A DNA stretch of 64,000 bases from Undibacterium pigrum (lineage in GTDB: Bacteria; Pseudomonadota; Gammaproteobacteria; Burkholderiales; Burkholderiaceae_D): the NCBI RefSeq assembly GCF_003201815.1, contig NZ_QJKB01000003.1, positions 124,001-188,000 on the forward strand, in the 5' to 3' direction. The notes under the pieces are model-generated. The model made no database searches and was not told the origin of the DNA. It was given only the letters and a program-made list of their open reading frames with translations. The stretch's first letter is position 1, and every line of letters begins with the position of its first letter. Shown here one piece after another: positions 26,783-37,606 of this stretch. The position numbers were made by a program, and so were the translations under genes.

Positions 26783-28294
26783 TATGGTTGCCAATGCCAG
26801 CTCAGAGGTATTCAAAGCCCCCTCAACAAAGCCCTGGTAATCGGAATATGCTTCACCAACAATGTGTATATTCTTGGCACCGCTGCCAAAGTCGAAAGCC
26901 TTGAACACATCCATGACTTTCCATGAACGCACACCTGGCTGCCAGCCATGATTGGCCGCGCCATAAGGAGCTCTGGCCCAGTCGCGTATACCGTAGGTAA
27001 CGATGGAATTCTTGATAAAGTCGCGGGTATCTTCCAGTGATTTCTCTTCAAACATGTGCTGGGCCTGGTCAGTCAGTTTCAGGCCCGAACGTTTGATATC
27101 GACGAGACGCTTCACATCACGCGCAACGAACAAGGAAAAAGCGTCAACGATCTTGACGTTCTGGTCTATCTCGGCGCGGTCATGCTTGTCGGCTTCCATG
27201 ACATAGTGTTTCCAGAATTCTGTCGATGGGCGGTCCATGTACAGCAAGACCATGCCGTGTCCATCCTTGTCCTGGCCTTGCGGGCGGCGGAAATAATGAA
27301 TTTCACGGGTAGGCAGGCAACTCGCATATTGTTGCGGGCGCTGTGAATAATCCCACCAGGGTGAATCTGTGACGAAGAACAGTTTCAACATGGGGAAACC
27401 ATTCACTGCATCAAGCTGTGAAGAGACGTGTTCAGGCAGGCAGGATGCCAGTTTCACCAGCGGCATCCTGGGCAAGGCCAGGATCAGCCTGTCGGTCTGC
27501 AACTGTATATTGCCATTTTTGGTATGTACATCCAGTTCCAGCCTGGGCTGGCCCATGGCGATTTGCTTGAAACTGGTCAGCATATGACCACCAGCCAGCG
27601 TCACATTGCTGAGGCCACGCAATTTGGCCATCAGGCTCTCTGTCAGTTTTGCCGTGCCACCATCCACGCTGGCCAGCTGCTGGCCTACGGTTTTCAGGGC
27701 GCGCAGCCACCAGATGATCCACTCTATCGCATTCAGGTTTTCCGGGATCATGTGATAGAAAGTGCCAGTATCGCGCAGCTTGGTCAATGCCAGATGGCTG
27801 AGCGCGCCTTCCGCCGACATGGCGTTCCAGAAACCCATGCTCCACAGCGGCTGACCATTGAGTTGCGCATGTTTGCGCATGCGCTGGTAATCGGCTTCAG
27901 TCTGCGCATCTATCCAGGCCTGGTCCTCTGGATCTTGTCCCAGGATAAGCATGATGCCTCGCTTGAGCAATTGCAGGGAATTGAGACCCATTTCCTCGGC
28001 AGGCAAATCATAGGTAGGTGCGTTGACTTCTTCCCCTTCTGGCCCGCTGAACTCGGTCAGCTTGACGCCCAGGTCACGGCACAATTTATCGAAGCGCGGT
28101 TGCAGGGTAGGCTCGAAACGCATGGGGCCCCATTCAGCAATAAAGCCGTCAAGGTCTTCAGTTTCTATGCGACCACCCCAGCGGTCAGATGAAGCTTCCA
28201 GCACCACGACTTTTTGCCCGGACAAGGCCAGGCGCCAGGCACAATACAGACCAGAAATGCCGCCGCCGGCAATAATGACGGGATGATAATTCAT
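26771..28294 (-). CDS. Flavin-containing amine oxidoreductase
   Basis: A 507-residue protein with the FAD dinucleotide-binding motif GGGISG (10-15) in VIIAGGGISGLYCAWRLA, followed by the acidic VLEAS and the WGGRIET motif of monoamine-oxidase-like enzymes. The C-terminal FAD-contact block is HIVGEAYSDYQGFVEGAL. There is no signal peptide. It resembles L-amino-acid/tryptophan oxidases and other polyamine or amine oxidases; the substrate is not deducible. It sits between tgt and DUF945, has its own terminator, and interrupts the usual tgt-yajC linkage. Confidence 0.85.
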   Translation of the reverse strand: MNYHPVIIAGGGISGLYCAWRLALSGQKVVVLEASSDRWGGRIETEDLDGFIAEWGPMRFEPTLQPRFDKLCRDLGVKLTEFSGPEGEEVNAPTYDLPAEEMGLNSLQLLKRGIMLILGQDPEDQAWIDAQTEADYQRMRKHAQLNGQPLWSMGFWNAMSAEGALSHLALTKLRDTGTFYHMIPENLNAIEWIIWWLRALKTVGQQLASVDGGTAKLTESLMAKLRGLSNVTLAGGHMLTSFKQIAMGQPRLELDVHTKNGNIQLQTDRLILALPRMPLVKLASCLPEHVSSQLDAVNGFPMLKLFFVTDSPWWDYSQRPQQYASCLPTREIHYFRRPQGQDKDGHGMVLLYMDRPSTEFWKHYVMEADKHDRAEIDQNVKIVDAFSLFVARDVKRLVDIKRSGLKLTDQAQHMFEEKSLEDTRDFIKNSIVTYGIRDWARAPYGAANHGWQPGVRSWKVMDVFKAFDFGSGAKNIHIVGEAYSDYQGFVEGALNTSELALATIRTN

Positions 28295-28419
28295 ATCAGA
28301 CCTCTAGTATTCATTTGTCCACTCGGACGAGAGCGCCATTTTGCCTGCAAGCGCCCTGAATATAATTCGTATTACTGATCAGTCCGTCATTATTTACCGT
28401 ATTTAATCAGACAACTACT

Positions 28420-30595
<2,176 letters not shown>

Positions 30596-30790
30596 GCAAA
30601 AATTCTACAAAAATCGGAGGTAAAACAGGAAAAACAGACATAAAGCTACTTTACACTGTATAAAATACCAGTAGAATGCACACTATCGTAGCAAACCCGG
30701 GTAAGATCACAGACAAACAGCCTGAAACCAAGGTTTTGTGAATTTCCTGAAAAAAGTAAGCTAACAGCAAAACCCACCATTTTACACCCC

Positions 30791-32947
30791 ATGGCCGCTG
30801 AAGACCAAAGTGCAAGTGCAGAGTTAAATAATACACAAGCTGATCCAGCTATCGCTGGCATTACTGCCTTGCCTGACTCCAGCTCCAAAAAACCTGCAAA
30901 AAAGGCCAAAACCCCCGCTAACACCGCAGCCAAGGCCAGTGAAAAACTTGCTAAGTTAGGCTTGCGCAAGGACATGGATTTTGTCTTGCATTTACCTATG
31001 CGCTATGAAGATGAAACTGAAATCGTCAGCATGCGCGATGCCTCTTTCCGTGGTGGCAGCAGTGTGCAGGTTGAGGGCGTGGTCACAGAATGTGATATCC
31101 AGTACCGCCCGCGCCGTCAACTGGTCGTGACTATTGCCGACGATAGTGGCCAGGTCGTGCTGCGCTTCCTGAATTTTTATGGCAACCAGACCAAGCAAAT
31201 GGCAGTTGGCGTGCGGGTACGCGCGCGTGGTGAATTACGTCATGGTTTCTTTGGTGCAGAGATGGTGCATCCTCACTACAAGATCGTCAATGAAGGCGCA
31301 CCTTTGCCGACTGCGCTGACACCTGTTTATCCGTCCGGCGAAGGCGTGCCACAAGCCTTATTACGCAAGGCCATTGCCAATGCAATGACACGCGTCAACT
31401 GGCATGACACCTTGTCGCCTGCGCGCCTGGCTGCTCTGCATTTGCAGGATTTTGAAAGCAGCATACGCATACTGCACAATCCGCCGCCGGATGTCGATCA
31501 GCATAGCCTGATAGAACGCGAACACCCGGCCTGGGAACGCATGAAATTCGATGAGCTGCTGGCCCAGCAATTATCATTGAAGCGCGCACAAATTACCCGC
31601 CGCAGCAAAGGCGCAAATGCCCTGCCACTGGTGGGTGAACTCAGCAATTCCTTTTTGCTGAACCTGCCGTTTTCTCTGACCAAGGCGCAAGAAAAAGTGC
31701 TGGCCGAGATACGCGATGATTTGCGTGAAGCCTTCCCCATGCAACGCCTGTTGCAGGGTGACGTAGGCAGCGGCAAAACCATCGTTGCAGCACTGGCAGC
31801 AGCGCAGGCGATAGACAATGGTTTTCAGGCAGCGCTGATGGCACCAACAGAAATTCTGGCCGAACAGCATTTCAGGAAAATTGCTGCCTGGCTGGAACCC
31901 TTGGGTGTTAAAACCGCCTGGCTGACTGGCAGCCTGAAGAAAAAAGAAAAAGATGCCGCCAATGCACTCATCACTTCTGGTGAGGCCCAACTGGTGATAG
32001 GTACTCACGCCCTGATACAGGACAGTGTGCAATTCAAGAAACTGGGCCTGGTCATCGTCGATGAACAACACCGCTTTGGCGTCAGCCAGCGCCTGAACCT
32101 GGCCAACAAGACCGAGGCGGGCAAGGTGCCGCATCAATTGATGATGTCGGCAACGCCTATCCCGCGCACCTTGGCGATGACTTACTATGCTGACCTGGAA
32201 GTATCCATCATTGATGAACTGCCGCCAGGCCGCACACCTATCGTCACCCGGGTCATCGACCAGAACCGCCGTGACGAAGTCATTGCCCGCGTGCAAGCTG
32301 CGGGACAGGAAGGCAAACAAGTCTATTGGGTATGTCCCCTCATAGAAGAATCAGAAACCCTGCAACTGCAAACCGCAACTGACACGCACACCATGCTTGC
32401 TGAAGCCCTGCCAGAACTGAAGGTGGGTCTGGTCCATGGCCGCCTGAAACCGGCAGAAAAACAGGCGACGATGGAAGCCTTCATCCGCAATGACAGCCAG
32501 GTGCTGGTGGCTACCACGGTGATTGAAGTTGGCGTCGATGTACCGAATGCCAGCCTGATGGTGATAGAACATGCTGAACGTTTTGGCCTGTCGCAATTGC
32601 ATCAGCTACGTGGCCGCGTAGGCCGTGGTGCCGCAGCCAGTGTCTGCCTGTTGCTGTACCAAGGCCCGCTGGGTGGCACGGCCAAGCAAAGGCTGGCCAC
32701 CATGCGCGAGAGTAATGATGGTTTTGAAATTGCGCGCAAGGACCTGGAATTGCGCGGCCCCGGTGAATTCCTCGGCGCACGCCAGTCCGGTGAAGCCATG
32801 TTACGCTTTGCCAACCTGGAAACCGATCAATGGCTGGTGGATAAGGCACGCAATCTGGCCGATGAACTATTAAAAAATGACCCCATCACCGTTGCTGCTC
32901 ATTTGGAGCGCTGGCTGGGATATAAAGAAGAATTTTTACGAGTATAA
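30791..32947 (+). CDS. recG: ATP-dependent DNA helicase RecG
   Basis: A 718-residue branch-migration helicase that remodels stalled forks and Holliday junctions. The N-terminal wedge/OB domain (about 60-170) follows an extra ~50-residue Ala/Lys/Ser-rich leader of low complexity. Helicase motifs are Walker A GDVGSGKT (323-330), DEQH (424-427), the SATPIPRTL motif, and in domain 2 the VIEVGVDVPNA and QLRGRVGRG motifs. The start has no obvious ribosome site, so a start slightly downstream is possible. Confidence 0.96.
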   Translation: MAAEDQSASAELNNTQADPAIAGITALPDSSSKKPAKKAKTPANTAAKASEKLAKLGLRKDMDFVLHLPMRYEDETEIVSMRDASFRGGSSVQVEGVVTECDIQYRPRRQLVVTIADDSGQVVLRFLNFYGNQTKQMAVGVRVRARGELRHGFFGAEMVHPHYKIVNEGAPLPTALTPVYPSGEGVPQALLRKAIANAMTRVNWHDTLSPARLAALHLQDFESSIRILHNPPPDVDQHSLIEREHPAWERMKFDELLAQQLSLKRAQITRRSKGANALPLVGELSNSFLLNLPFSLTKAQEKVLAEIRDDLREAFPMQRLLQGDVGSGKTIVAALAAAQAIDNGFQAALMAPTEILAEQHFRKIAAWLEPLGVKTAWLTGSLKKKEKDAANALITSGEAQLVIGTHALIQDSVQFKKLGLVIVDEQHRFGVSQRLNLANKTEAGKVPHQLMMSATPIPRTLAMTYYADLEVSIIDELPPGRTPIVTRVIDQNRRDEVIARVQAAGQEGKQVYWVCPLIEESETLQLQTATDTHTMLAEALPELKVGLVHGRLKPAEKQATMEAFIRNDSQVLVATTVIEVGVDVPNASLMVIEHAERFGLSQLHQLRGRVGRGAAASVCLLLYQGPLGGTAKQRLATMRESNDGFEIARKDLELRGPGEFLGARQSGEAMLRFANLETDQWLVDKARNLADELLKNDPITVAAHLERWLGYKEEFLRV

Positions 32948-32953
32948 AAACCT

Positions 32954-33442
32954 ATGTTGAATATCGTTAATGTTGATGTCAATAACCCACAGCATGCCAA
33001 AGACCTGGTCAACATGCTCAATATGTATGCGCTGGATGCCATGGGTGGTGGTGAGGCACTATCTGATTATGCGCAAGCCAATCTCATTAGCGAGCTCAAA
33101 AAACGCAATACCGTGCGCGCAATTCTCGCTTATGTGAATGATCAGGCTGCTGGTTTTGCGATTTGCATAGAAGGCTTTTCCACCTTTGCCTGCAAGTCTT
33201 TATTGAATATCCACGATTTTGCCGTACACCCTGATTTTCGTGGCCAGGGCATAGGCAATAAAATGATGCAGCATCTGACTGCTCTCTCTGAACAACAGGG
33301 TTATTGCAAGATGACGCTGGAAGTGCTGGAGGGAAATACCCGTGCGCAAAATCTGTATCGCGCAGAAGGTTTTGCCCCGTATGAACTGAACCCGGAATTT
33401 GGTGGTGCAATCATCATGCAAAAGAAAATTGGCAAAGCCTGA
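32954..33442 (+). CDS. GNAT family N-acetyltransferase
   Basis: A 162-residue acetyltransferase. The acetyl-CoA pyrophosphate loop is HPDFRGQGIGNKMM (motif A, about 94-107), followed by the MTLEVLEGNTRAQNLYRAEGF motif B. The first 40 residues form the helical substrate arm. It is 6 bp after the recG stop and is probably co-transcribed with it. The acetyl acceptor is unknown. Confidence 0.9.
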   Translation: MLNIVNVDVNNPQHAKDLVNMLNMYALDAMGGGEALSDYAQANLISELKKRNTVRAILAYVNDQAAGFAICIEGFSTFACKSLLNIHDFAVHPDFRGQGIGNKMMQHLTALSEQQGYCKMTLEVLEGNTRAQNLYRAEGFAPYELNPEFGGAIIMQKKIGKA

Positions 33443-33474
33443 TTTCATCACATTGCCCGATTAAGATCACAAGA

Positions 33475-34353
33475 TCAGCCAAACTTCTCCACCATGAAAT
33501 CCACAAAACTGCGCAGCTTGGGCGTGCGGTATCTGTCCTGCAGATAAACCACACTCAGCGCACGACTGGGTAATTCATAATCGGGAAATAGCTGTACCAA
33601 AAGCCCGGCCTTCACATCTGCCTGCAACAGTATTGCTGGCTGCAAGACGATGCCCAGACCATGCAAGGCAGCAACCCGCAAAGCCTGGCCATGATTGACT
33701 TGTAGCCTGCCGGTAACGGGGATGCGATAAATATCATCCTGATCCTGCAAGCGCCAGTTGGTAATAGCCGCCGGGCTGAAAGACAGGCATTCATGATTCG
33801 TCAAATCTTCAGGCTTTCCTGGCGTGCCATTACGCGCCAGATAATCAGGTGAGGCGCAGATCATCAGGCGATATGGGCGCAATGATTTAGCGATGAGTGC
33901 AGAATCAGGCAATTCACCTATGCGTATCGCCACTTCAAAACCTTCTTCCAGCATATCCATGACACGGTCAGACAAACTGACATCGACGCTGACTTCAGGG
34001 TAGCGCGCCAGATATTCTGACAATGCAGGCATCAGCGCCTCAGTACCAAAACTGACTGGCGCCGTAATGCGCAATTTACCTGCAGGAGCCAGTTGCAGGT
34101 TTTGCGCCTGCTTGTCGGTTTCATCGACCAGCCTCAAGATTTCCTTGCAGCGCGTGTAGTAATCCTCGCCAAAGGTTGTCAGGTGCTGACGCCGGGTAGT
34201 CCTTTGCAGTAATTGCATGCCCAGGCGTTTTTCCAGCATACGCAAATGATTGCCCGCCATGGTTGCAGAAATCCCGCAAGCCGTGGCAGCTCCACTCAGA
34301 CTGCCTTTTTCCACGGCAAGAACATAGACCTTCATGCTATCCAATAAATCCAT
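33475..34353 (-). CDS. LysR family transcriptional regulator
   Basis: A 292-residue regulator. The N-terminal winged helix (residues 1-60; GSLSGAATACGISATMAGNHLRMLEKRLGMQLLQRTTRR) is followed by a linker helix and the periplasmic-binding-like effector domain (LRITAPVSFGTEALMPALSEYLARYPEVSVDV). It is divergent from the SDR gene at 34489 with 135 bp between, the classical arrangement for a LysR protein controlling its neighbour. The effector is unknown. Confidence 0.93.
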   Translation of the reverse strand: MDLLDSMKVYVLAVEKGSLSGAATACGISATMAGNHLRMLEKRLGMQLLQRTTRRQHLTTFGEDYYTRCKEILRLVDETDKQAQNLQLAPAGKLRITAPVSFGTEALMPALSEYLARYPEVSVDVSLSDRVMDMLEEGFEVAIRIGELPDSALIAKSLRPYRLMICASPDYLARNGTPGKPEDLTNHECLSFSPAAITNWRLQDQDDIYRIPVTGRLQVNHGQALRVAALHGLGIVLQPAILLQADVKAGLLVQLFPDYELPSRALSVVYLQDRYRTPKLRSFVDFMVEKFG

Positions 34354-34488
34354 TCAACACTCCTGATTGCAGATGTATCAATCATAGACTCGTTTATCTC
34401 ATTTTAGTTTCAAATAAGAATACAGCCTTGTTTGCAGCCTTTGCTGGCAAACAAACAGCGATTCCCGCACAATTTTTGGAGCTACACC

Positions 34489-35307
34489 ATGACTATCACC
34501 ACACTTGCATCCCGTTTTGCCAATCGTACTGTCCTCATCACAGGTGGAGGAACTGGCATGGGCAAGGCCGCCGCCCAGCGCTTTGGTCGCGAAGGAGCCA
34601 ACGTCGTCATCGCTGGCCGCCGTCCGGCAGAAATAAATCTGGTTGCCGATGAAATCAAGGCAGCGGGCGGCATCGCCCTTGCCATTGCTGCCGATGTCTC
34701 AGATGCGGAACAAGTCCAGGCACTGGTACAAAAAACCGTGTCCACCTTTGGCGGCTTGCACATGGCCTGGAATAACGCTGGCATCCTGGGTGGCTTCCAG
34801 CCCTTCCAGGAAACCAGTCTGGCTGACTTCGATGCTGTTATGGCGACCAACCTGCGCGGCGTCTTCGCCTGCCTGAAACACGAAATAGCCGCCATGCAGG
34901 CAGCCGGTGTCGGTGGTGCCATCGTCAACACCTCCTCCTGGACTGCCCACGGTGCCATGCCCGGCCTGTCAGCCTATGCCGCTGGAAAAGCCGCACTTGA
35001 TGCATTAACACGCACGGTCGCCGTCGAAGTCGGCCCCCTGCAAATCCGCATCAACAACGTCAGCCCCGGTATCATCGCCACCCCCATGGCCAGCGGCGTA
35101 CTGGCATCCAGAACATCTGCACTGCCATTTGAAAAGCAAACCCCATTACAACGCATAGGCCAGCCGGAAGATGTGGCCGATGCCGTACTATGGCTATTGT
35201 CCGAAGATGCGCGCTTTGTGACCGGGCAAAGTTTGCTGGTCGATGGCGGCTTTACCATAGGCGGCTTGCGCCCATGGTTTAATGGGTTTGTGGCGGAGCA
35301 TGTTTGA
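34489..35307 (+). CDS. SDR family oxidoreductase (LysR-controlled)
   Basis: A 272-residue classical short-chain dehydrogenase/reductase. The cofactor motif is TGGGTGMG with an AGRR stretch, whose arginines favour NADP. The motif WNNAG is present and the catalytic triad is Ser in NTSS and YAAGK (Tyr and Lys). The PGII segment leads into a substrate loop. ATG 34489 follows TTTTGGAG, and the upstream in-frame ATG is not supported. The substrate is not known. Confidence 0.92.
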   Translation: MTITTLASRFANRTVLITGGGTGMGKAAAQRFGREGANVVIAGRRPAEINLVADEIKAAGGIALAIAADVSDAEQVQALVQKTVSTFGGLHMAWNNAGILGGFQPFQETSLADFDAVMATNLRGVFACLKHEIAAMQAAGVGGAIVNTSSWTAHGAMPGLSAYAAGKAALDALTRTVAVEVGPLQIRINNVSPGIIATPMASGVLASRTSALPFEKQTPLQRIGQPEDVADAVLWLLSEDARFVTGQSLLVDGGFTIGGLRPWFNGFVAEHV

Positions 35308-35351
35308 GGGCGAGCACCTTTGTTGTACATTTGAGTTTTTATAAAAACGTC

Positions 35352-35650
35352 TATCCTTCGTAGATACAAGCCGGGTCTCGGCCCGGCAGCCGAAATACGT
35401 TCTTTGCTTCGCCAAAGAACGTATTCAAAGAAAGGCGACCGCAGACTCGCCCTGTGGGTGCTTACGCTACGCTCCAGCATAATTTGTGCATCACAAAAAA
35501 TGGGAAAGCTTCGAAACTCGCTATCCTTGCAGGGCGCACAATCGCTTGCAAGCGATTGCCGTTACGCTGGCGAGATGCATGCATCTCGAAATCCCAGCTA
35601 CACCTCAGACACCGAAGCTTTCTAATCCATTTTCTGTGACACACAAATTA
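35352..35650 (-). repeat. Structured dispersed repeat, inverted divergent copy (B')
   Basis: Read on the minus strand this region follows copy A in order: ACAGAAAATGGATTA, the TTTCCCATTTTTTGT block, the TCGCCTTTCTTTGAA block, a hairpin, then GCCGGGCCGAGACCCGGC and TCTACG. The hairpin arms (about 35394-35407 and 35413-35426) read AATACGT…TCTTTG versus CAAAGAACGTATT, different from copy A yet still complementary apart from one bulge. It carries an extra insert with two palindromes: 35539-35558 (arms CAATCGCTTG/CAAGCGATTG) and 35571-35588 (arms CGAGATGCA/TGCATCTCG). Confidence 0.65.
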
Positions 35651-35742
35651 CATCGTCCCAAGCGGGTGCAGATCAAAAACAACTACAACGTCAATGCAAC
35701 CGTTATGCATATATCGTTGAGCATCGTTGATCAATCTTGGTT

Positions 35743-35980
35743 TTGCTGTTGATTTTGACTTTCTGCAGTTCCCATGTGTCGACGCCGTTTGTGCGGTACA
35801 GAAAATGGAAAAAGAAGGACCGCTGTCTGAGCGTAGCGAGTTTCGGGCCTTCCCATTTTTTGTACTGCACAAACGGGAACCCCCTTTAGGGGGCGACGAC
35901 GCCTGGGTCGCCTTTTTGGCCCACCTTTTTTGGCGAGACAAAAAGGTGGGTAGTTGCCGGTCTACCACCGGCCGGCAATC
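35743..35980 (+). repeat. Structured dispersed repeat, copy B
   Basis: Nearly identical to 636-800 of copy A (TTGACTTTC-GCAGTTCCC, GTCGACGCCG, GGACCGCTGT, TTTCGGGCCTTCCC, CTGCACAAACGGGAACCCCCTT in order). Its second hairpin has wholly different arms, CCCACCTTTTT (35920-35930) and AAAAAGGTGGG (35940-35950), that still pair perfectly. A further inverted pair TTGCCGG/CCGGCAA follows to 35979. It lies about 90 bp from the inverted copy, forming a head-to-head pair. No transposase is present. Confidence 0.75.
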
Positions 35981-36070
35981 TTAAAATATGTGTACAGGCA
36001 TTTGAGAAGCAGAGACGTAAAACAATAAGGATCTGAAGTTTAATCACACCACGATATACCAAGAACGCCA

Positions 36071-36103
36071 CTGGATTCCAGCTAACCCCACGCTGGAATG
36101 ACG
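36071..36103. repeat. ATTCCAGC-type hairpin repeat
   Basis: ATTCCAGC (36075-36082) and GCTGGAAT (36092-36099) flank a nine-base loop within a CTGG…TGACG context. It resembles the ATTCCC-N-GGGAAT dispersed repeats found in Neisseria and other beta-proteobacteria. The rest of 35981-36342 contains nothing gene-like. Confidence 0.45.
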
Positions 36104-36342
36104 TATTTAGGAGTTGGGTAAAATGCAAAGGAATGGCTTCTGCAAAAACTATTTGAGAAAACCTGCATCAATTTGCTGAGAGTGCAAATCCTCATTGGCA
36201 AATCATCTCCCCCACTCCATAGTCAAAATCACAACTACCGCCCCCACCTCATGTCAAGGTAAAATCCCCCAGAACCTAAAGACGACCAACGCATAAATGC
36301 CAAACGCACTGGCTATGTGCAAACACAATATAAGGATCAGCA

Positions 36343-37254
36343 ATGACTATAGATTTCAAAGGCCGTGTCGCCATCGTGACCGGTGCAGGTGGTGGTTTGG
36401 GACGTGAACATGCGCTGGCGCTGGCGGCGCGTGGTGCGAAAGTGGTGGTGAATGATCTGGGTGGTGCACGCGATGGCTCTGGTGGTTCATCCGCTGCTGC
36501 GCTGGCAGTCGTCGAAGAAATCCGTGCGGCTGGTGGTGAGGCGATAGCCAACGGTGCATCGGTCACCGACTTTGAAGCAGTGCAGTCTATGGTGGCAGAT
36601 ACCATGGCGCAATGGGGGCGGATTGATATCCTGGTCAATAATGCCGGTATCTTGCGCGACAAGAGTTTTGCCAAGATGGATATCGCTGACTTTAAACTGG
36701 TGCTGGATGTGCATCTGATGGGTGCTGTGCATTGCTGCAAGGCAGTCTGGGCCATCATGACAGAACAAAAATATGGTCGCATCGTGATGACCACTTCCTC
36801 TTCAGGTTTGTATGGCAATTTCGGCCAGTCGAATTATGGTGCGGCCAAGATGGCCCTGGTTGGGTTGATGCAAACGCTGGCGCTGGAAGGGGCCAAGTAT
36901 GATATCCGCGTCAATAGCCTGGCACCAACGGCGGCAACCCGCATGACTGAGAGCCTGTTCCCGGCCGAATTCCTGGCGGCCCTGCAGCCGTCCGATGTAG
37001 TACCAGCCATGCTGGTACTGGCATCCGAGCAGGCACCTAGCCGTGCCATCCTGTGTGCGGGTGCGGGTAGCTTTGAGGCCGCGAATATTACCCTGACACA
37101 AGGTGTCTGGGTAGGTCGTGGTGAAGATGCACCTGAGCAACTGGCGGCACGTCTGGCTGAAGTCCGTCAGCGTGATGGTGAAGCGGTACCAGAAAGCGGC
37201 GCAGCGCAAGGGCATCTGGAGTTGACCAAAGCCATGAGTCAATCTAAAGGCTAA
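36343..37254 (+). CDS. SDR family 3-hydroxyacyl-CoA dehydrogenase-like protein
   Basis: A 303-residue short-chain dehydrogenase. The cofactor motif is TGAGGGLGREHALALA, followed by VVVNDLGG with the NDLGGxxDGSG insertion characteristic of the (3R)-hydroxyacyl-CoA dehydrogenase part of MFE-2/HSD17B4-type enzymes. NNAG and the catalytic TTSSSG and YGAAK are present. The C-terminal 60 residues extend beyond the minimal SDR fold, as in those proteins. This suggests fatty-acyl-CoA oxidation with NAD, though no acyl-CoA dehydrogenase is adjacent. The ATG follows AAGGATC. Confidence 0.88.
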   Translation: MTIDFKGRVAIVTGAGGGLGREHALALAARGAKVVVNDLGGARDGSGGSSAAALAVVEEIRAAGGEAIANGASVTDFEAVQSMVADTMAQWGRIDILVNNAGILRDKSFAKMDIADFKLVLDVHLMGAVHCCKAVWAIMTEQKYGRIVMTTSSSGLYGNFGQSNYGAAKMALVGLMQTLALEGAKYDIRVNSLAPTAATRMTESLFPAEFLAALQPSDVVPAMLVLASEQAPSRAILCAGAGSFEAANITLTQGVWVGRGEDAPEQLAARLAEVRQRDGEAVPESGAAQGHLELTKAMSQSKG

Positions 37255-37294
37255 TGCTGAATCTCTGCTCAAATGTAGTAAGCGCTTCTATCAT

Positions 37295-37384
37295 TCTGTA
37301 GGAGCGACTTTAGTCGCGAACGCTTGACCGTATCGGGCATTTTGCTTGTATCAGGCATTCGCGGCTGAAGCCGCTCCTACAGAG
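37295..37384. repeat. REP-like inverted pair (BIME type)
   Basis: TCTGTAGGAGCGAC… at 37295-37320 and its inverted counterpart …GTCGCTCC-like GCCGCTCCTACAGA at 37359-37384 form a pair. Each half is also a hairpin (GCGAC TTTA GTCGC; GCGGC TGAA GCCGC). The GTAGGAGCGGC…GCCGCGA type is a known extragenic palindrome class in gamma- and beta-proteobacteria. It lies 40 bp after the SDR stop. The rest of 37385-37606 holds only the AT-rich oxyR upstream region. Confidence 0.8.
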
Positions 37385-37606
37385 CCTGCGCTTATCTATG
37401 CTTTCCTGATCAATAATCCAGCAAACAGCATGCAACTGATTTGAAATTTAGTTTTTGACAGAGTATGCGCCAAAACAAGGATATATCGTATATACAGTAT
37501 GATTATCCAAAAATACTCCCCCTGTCATTGTTAAATTCAGGAAAAAATTTACGCTCTGTACAAAGCTCTTGCTGACGCTGCACTCAGTCTGTGCCAAACT
37601 AACGGC

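Noticed and set aside
35404..35984. Several 60-100 codon frames in the 35.3-36.0 kb repeat region
   Set aside because: They cross palindromes, differ between copies and show no protein family signals.
37470..37510. AT-rich palindromic stretch upstream of oxyR as an OxyR site
   Set aside because: It does not match the four ATAG/CTAT elements at proper spacing.
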